Assembly (NCBI GenBank): GCA_035041965.1
Contig: JAPYMA010000216.1
Coordinates: forward strand, 124,001-188,000
Length of the DNA stretch: 64,000 nucleotides
Origin: Anisakis pegreffii
Taxonomy: Eukaryota; Nematoda; Chromadorea; Rhabditida; Anisakidae
Reading direction: 5' to 3'
Below the pieces are notes generated by a model that was not told where the DNA came from, did not search any database, and saw only the letters and a list, made by a program, of their open reading frames with translations. The position numbers were made by a program, and so were the translations under genes. Shown here piece after piece: positions 62,301-64,000 of the stretch. The number at the start of each line of letters is the position of its first letter. The stretch's first letter is position 1.

Positions 62301-64000
62301 TCGAGCTGGATGATATGACTGCAATTTGGAGAAGTGTTTATCGCCTTCACTTTTTTCGATATTTTTTCAATCACCTCTGAAAACGATAATTAGATACGAT
62401 TTCTGATTGCTTTCTAAGGGCGCCGTTTTTTGTCTTGGTTCCATGTCGCAATTTGCTTGATTCTTCGTGGTACTCACCTTTTTTCTCGATTTTAAATTTT
62501 ATTGCCTTTATATTTTTCGATATTTTTTACACGTTTTCGTTCTGCTGATGCTTTCGTCGTTGTTTTCGGCATTTTGAGGTATGTAACGTGAGAATGTGTT
62601 ATAATTTCGAATTATTTCCTGTTTTGTGTTTCGATTCCTTCAAGTCATGTCATCACATTTGTTAATAGTGTTAATAAAACCTATTAAAATTGTGATGGTC
62701 GATTCGAATGATTCTAGAAACGCCATTCAGCTTACGCGAATTTTTTCCATAAAGTTGATACTTATCGATGTCAGCAGTTTGTTTGAAGAGTCGTGCGTTA
62801 ATGTTAAACATCTGCCGAATGAAACATGTTATTCATTCATCAGTCATTCAAGTTTTTAGGCAATTTGAGACCATCCTTTTGTCCGGATTAGCTTACAATT
62901 AGCTTCCAGATTTACCGGTCATTTGCAGATTTGTCGTTTATCACGGACTTTCGGCGTAGGGGACCAACGAATCATCAATAGTTTTATTTATCACCAGTGA
63001 GCAGTTGGTTTTAATTACTCATCCATTTTATCCATCGTTTTGTCGCATCGAAAATATTCGTAGAAATACATCTGTAATTTTTCTCGTTCGAGTGGCAGAA
63101 TATTTTTTATCTCAATGATTAGCTGTTTCATCTTTAATTTGTAACCTGGTATCTCAGATTGATCCCTTGGATGGCATTTCTAAAGAAATCTAGGAATGTG
63201 TCATTGATATACTGGTTTGTGAGATGGAATGTTTGTGATTCATTTTTTTCCTAATGCTGTTTTATGGAGTGGTGATTGATGTCTTGATATTGTGATGTTG
63301 TGGATGTTTTTATTGTACTTTATGATGAGCTTGTTTATTATTGAATGCAACGTATTGTGACTGAATTTGTGAATGAAGAGGATCGTTGGTCATAAAAATT
63401 TCGATTATTATCTGTGTATTTTCTGCCCTGAAGCACCACCATAACAACGTGCCTTAATCAGTATCACGTCTCGTCACGTCACCAACCACAGGCCATTGCG
63501 CAGACAAGATGATCCTCCGTATAGATTTTTTTCGGAGAATTTCATTTGGATTCGAGAAAAGCATTGTATGCAGAGGGAAGAAAACTTCAAATAGTCGATA
63601 ATAAAGGGAACATGATCGATTTTGGCGGTTCTCAATCTGTTTACTAAAAAGATTGAGGATGAAGCATGGTGTATGTGATGACCGCAGTTGAGATCGAGCA
63701 CATCAAACCGCCATTTTCATGAGAGGCTCTGTATAACGATTACAACAGCTCGGAAAAGAATGAGAACCCTGTTAAAACGAATGAAAACCCTGTTCGGCCA
63801 GGACAAGCTAATGACTCTCCGAAAATGGGAGAATGAAGAGTGTTGTCATCAATTAAACTCATCTAGATACCCAGTTAAAAAACACCATCACAATGGCGTT
63901 CTATCATTACATAACAACTGCACGAAATACTAATTTCCTGACCCCCTCCATTACCCCTTGACACCTCCAAATTATCCAAAATGGGTAATTTCACTCCCTA
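62301..64000. other. No clear gene; possible terminal exon near 63733
   Basis: Mostly AT-rich, without phased exons. One stretch at about 63733-63837 (+) is hydrophilic and protein-like (YNDYNSSEKNENPVKTNENP, then VRPGQANDSPKMGE, then a stop), with a poor acceptor before it. It contains a near-duplicate GAGAACCCTGTTAAAACGAA / GAAAACCCTGTTCGGCC. It could be the last exon of a + strand gene or chance. Confidence 0.25.

Noticed and set aside
61689..62374. Gly/Pro/Arg-rich ORFs on both strands
   Set aside because: They are translations of the GC-rich modules of the hAT-like element.

Overview
The window reads as metazoan nuclear DNA, most likely from a nematode. It is AT-rich, and coding sequence comes in short phased exons separated by introns of about 30 bp to more than 6 kb. 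Acceptors are preceded by short T-rich tracts, and several first exons begin at a strong acceptor with no visible donor upstream, as expected for spliced-leader trans-splicing. The two clear orthologues, a class I PRPP synthetase and a Mondo-family bHLHZip factor, are animal genes. The species cannot be named from the sequence alone.

Layout. Positions 920-12412 (+) hold the 3' part of a long gene: a Ser/Thr/Gln/Pro-rich middle followed by a C-terminal all-helical domain. About 55 bp after its stop is a candidate trans-splice acceptor, and a second + strand gene opens at 12529, so the pair may be an operon. The intron of that second gene carries a GC-rich island and a piggyBac-type non-autonomous transposon (13787-14733). 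Positions 18868-32190 (-) hold a near-complete Mondo/MML-1 gene that I rebuilt as 16 exons whose phases agree except at one uncertain junction.

Positions 33700-43800 contain smaller genes: a possible + strand gene, a multi-pass membrane protein (-), a complete five-finger C2H2 protein in five exons (-, 37358-39473), and a signal-peptide/single-TM protein (-, 41582-43783). A two-exon gene follows at 45208-46206 (+). Positions 47444-51510 (-) hold ribose-phosphate pyrophosphokinase in nine exons, giving exactly 318 residues from its internal Met plus an in-frame N-terminal extension. A further unrecognised gene lies at 52675-55410 (-).

From about 55.4 kb to the end the window is repeat-rich and gene-poor: T-rich and A/C-rich low complexity, minisatellites, a degenerate direct-plus-inverted satellite array (58.5-60.3 kb), a 0.5 kb fold-back (61150-61665), and a 590 bp GC-rich element with 16 bp terminal inverted repeats and 8 bp target duplications that looks like a non-autonomous hAT transposon (61703-62292).

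Functionally, MML-1 is a sugar-phosphate-responsive transcription factor and PRPS consumes ribose-5-phosphate, so both belong to central sugar and nucleotide metabolism. Nothing shows that they are co-regulated. The most unusual genome-level signal is the high share of 3' splice sites ending AAG rather than CAG or TAG.
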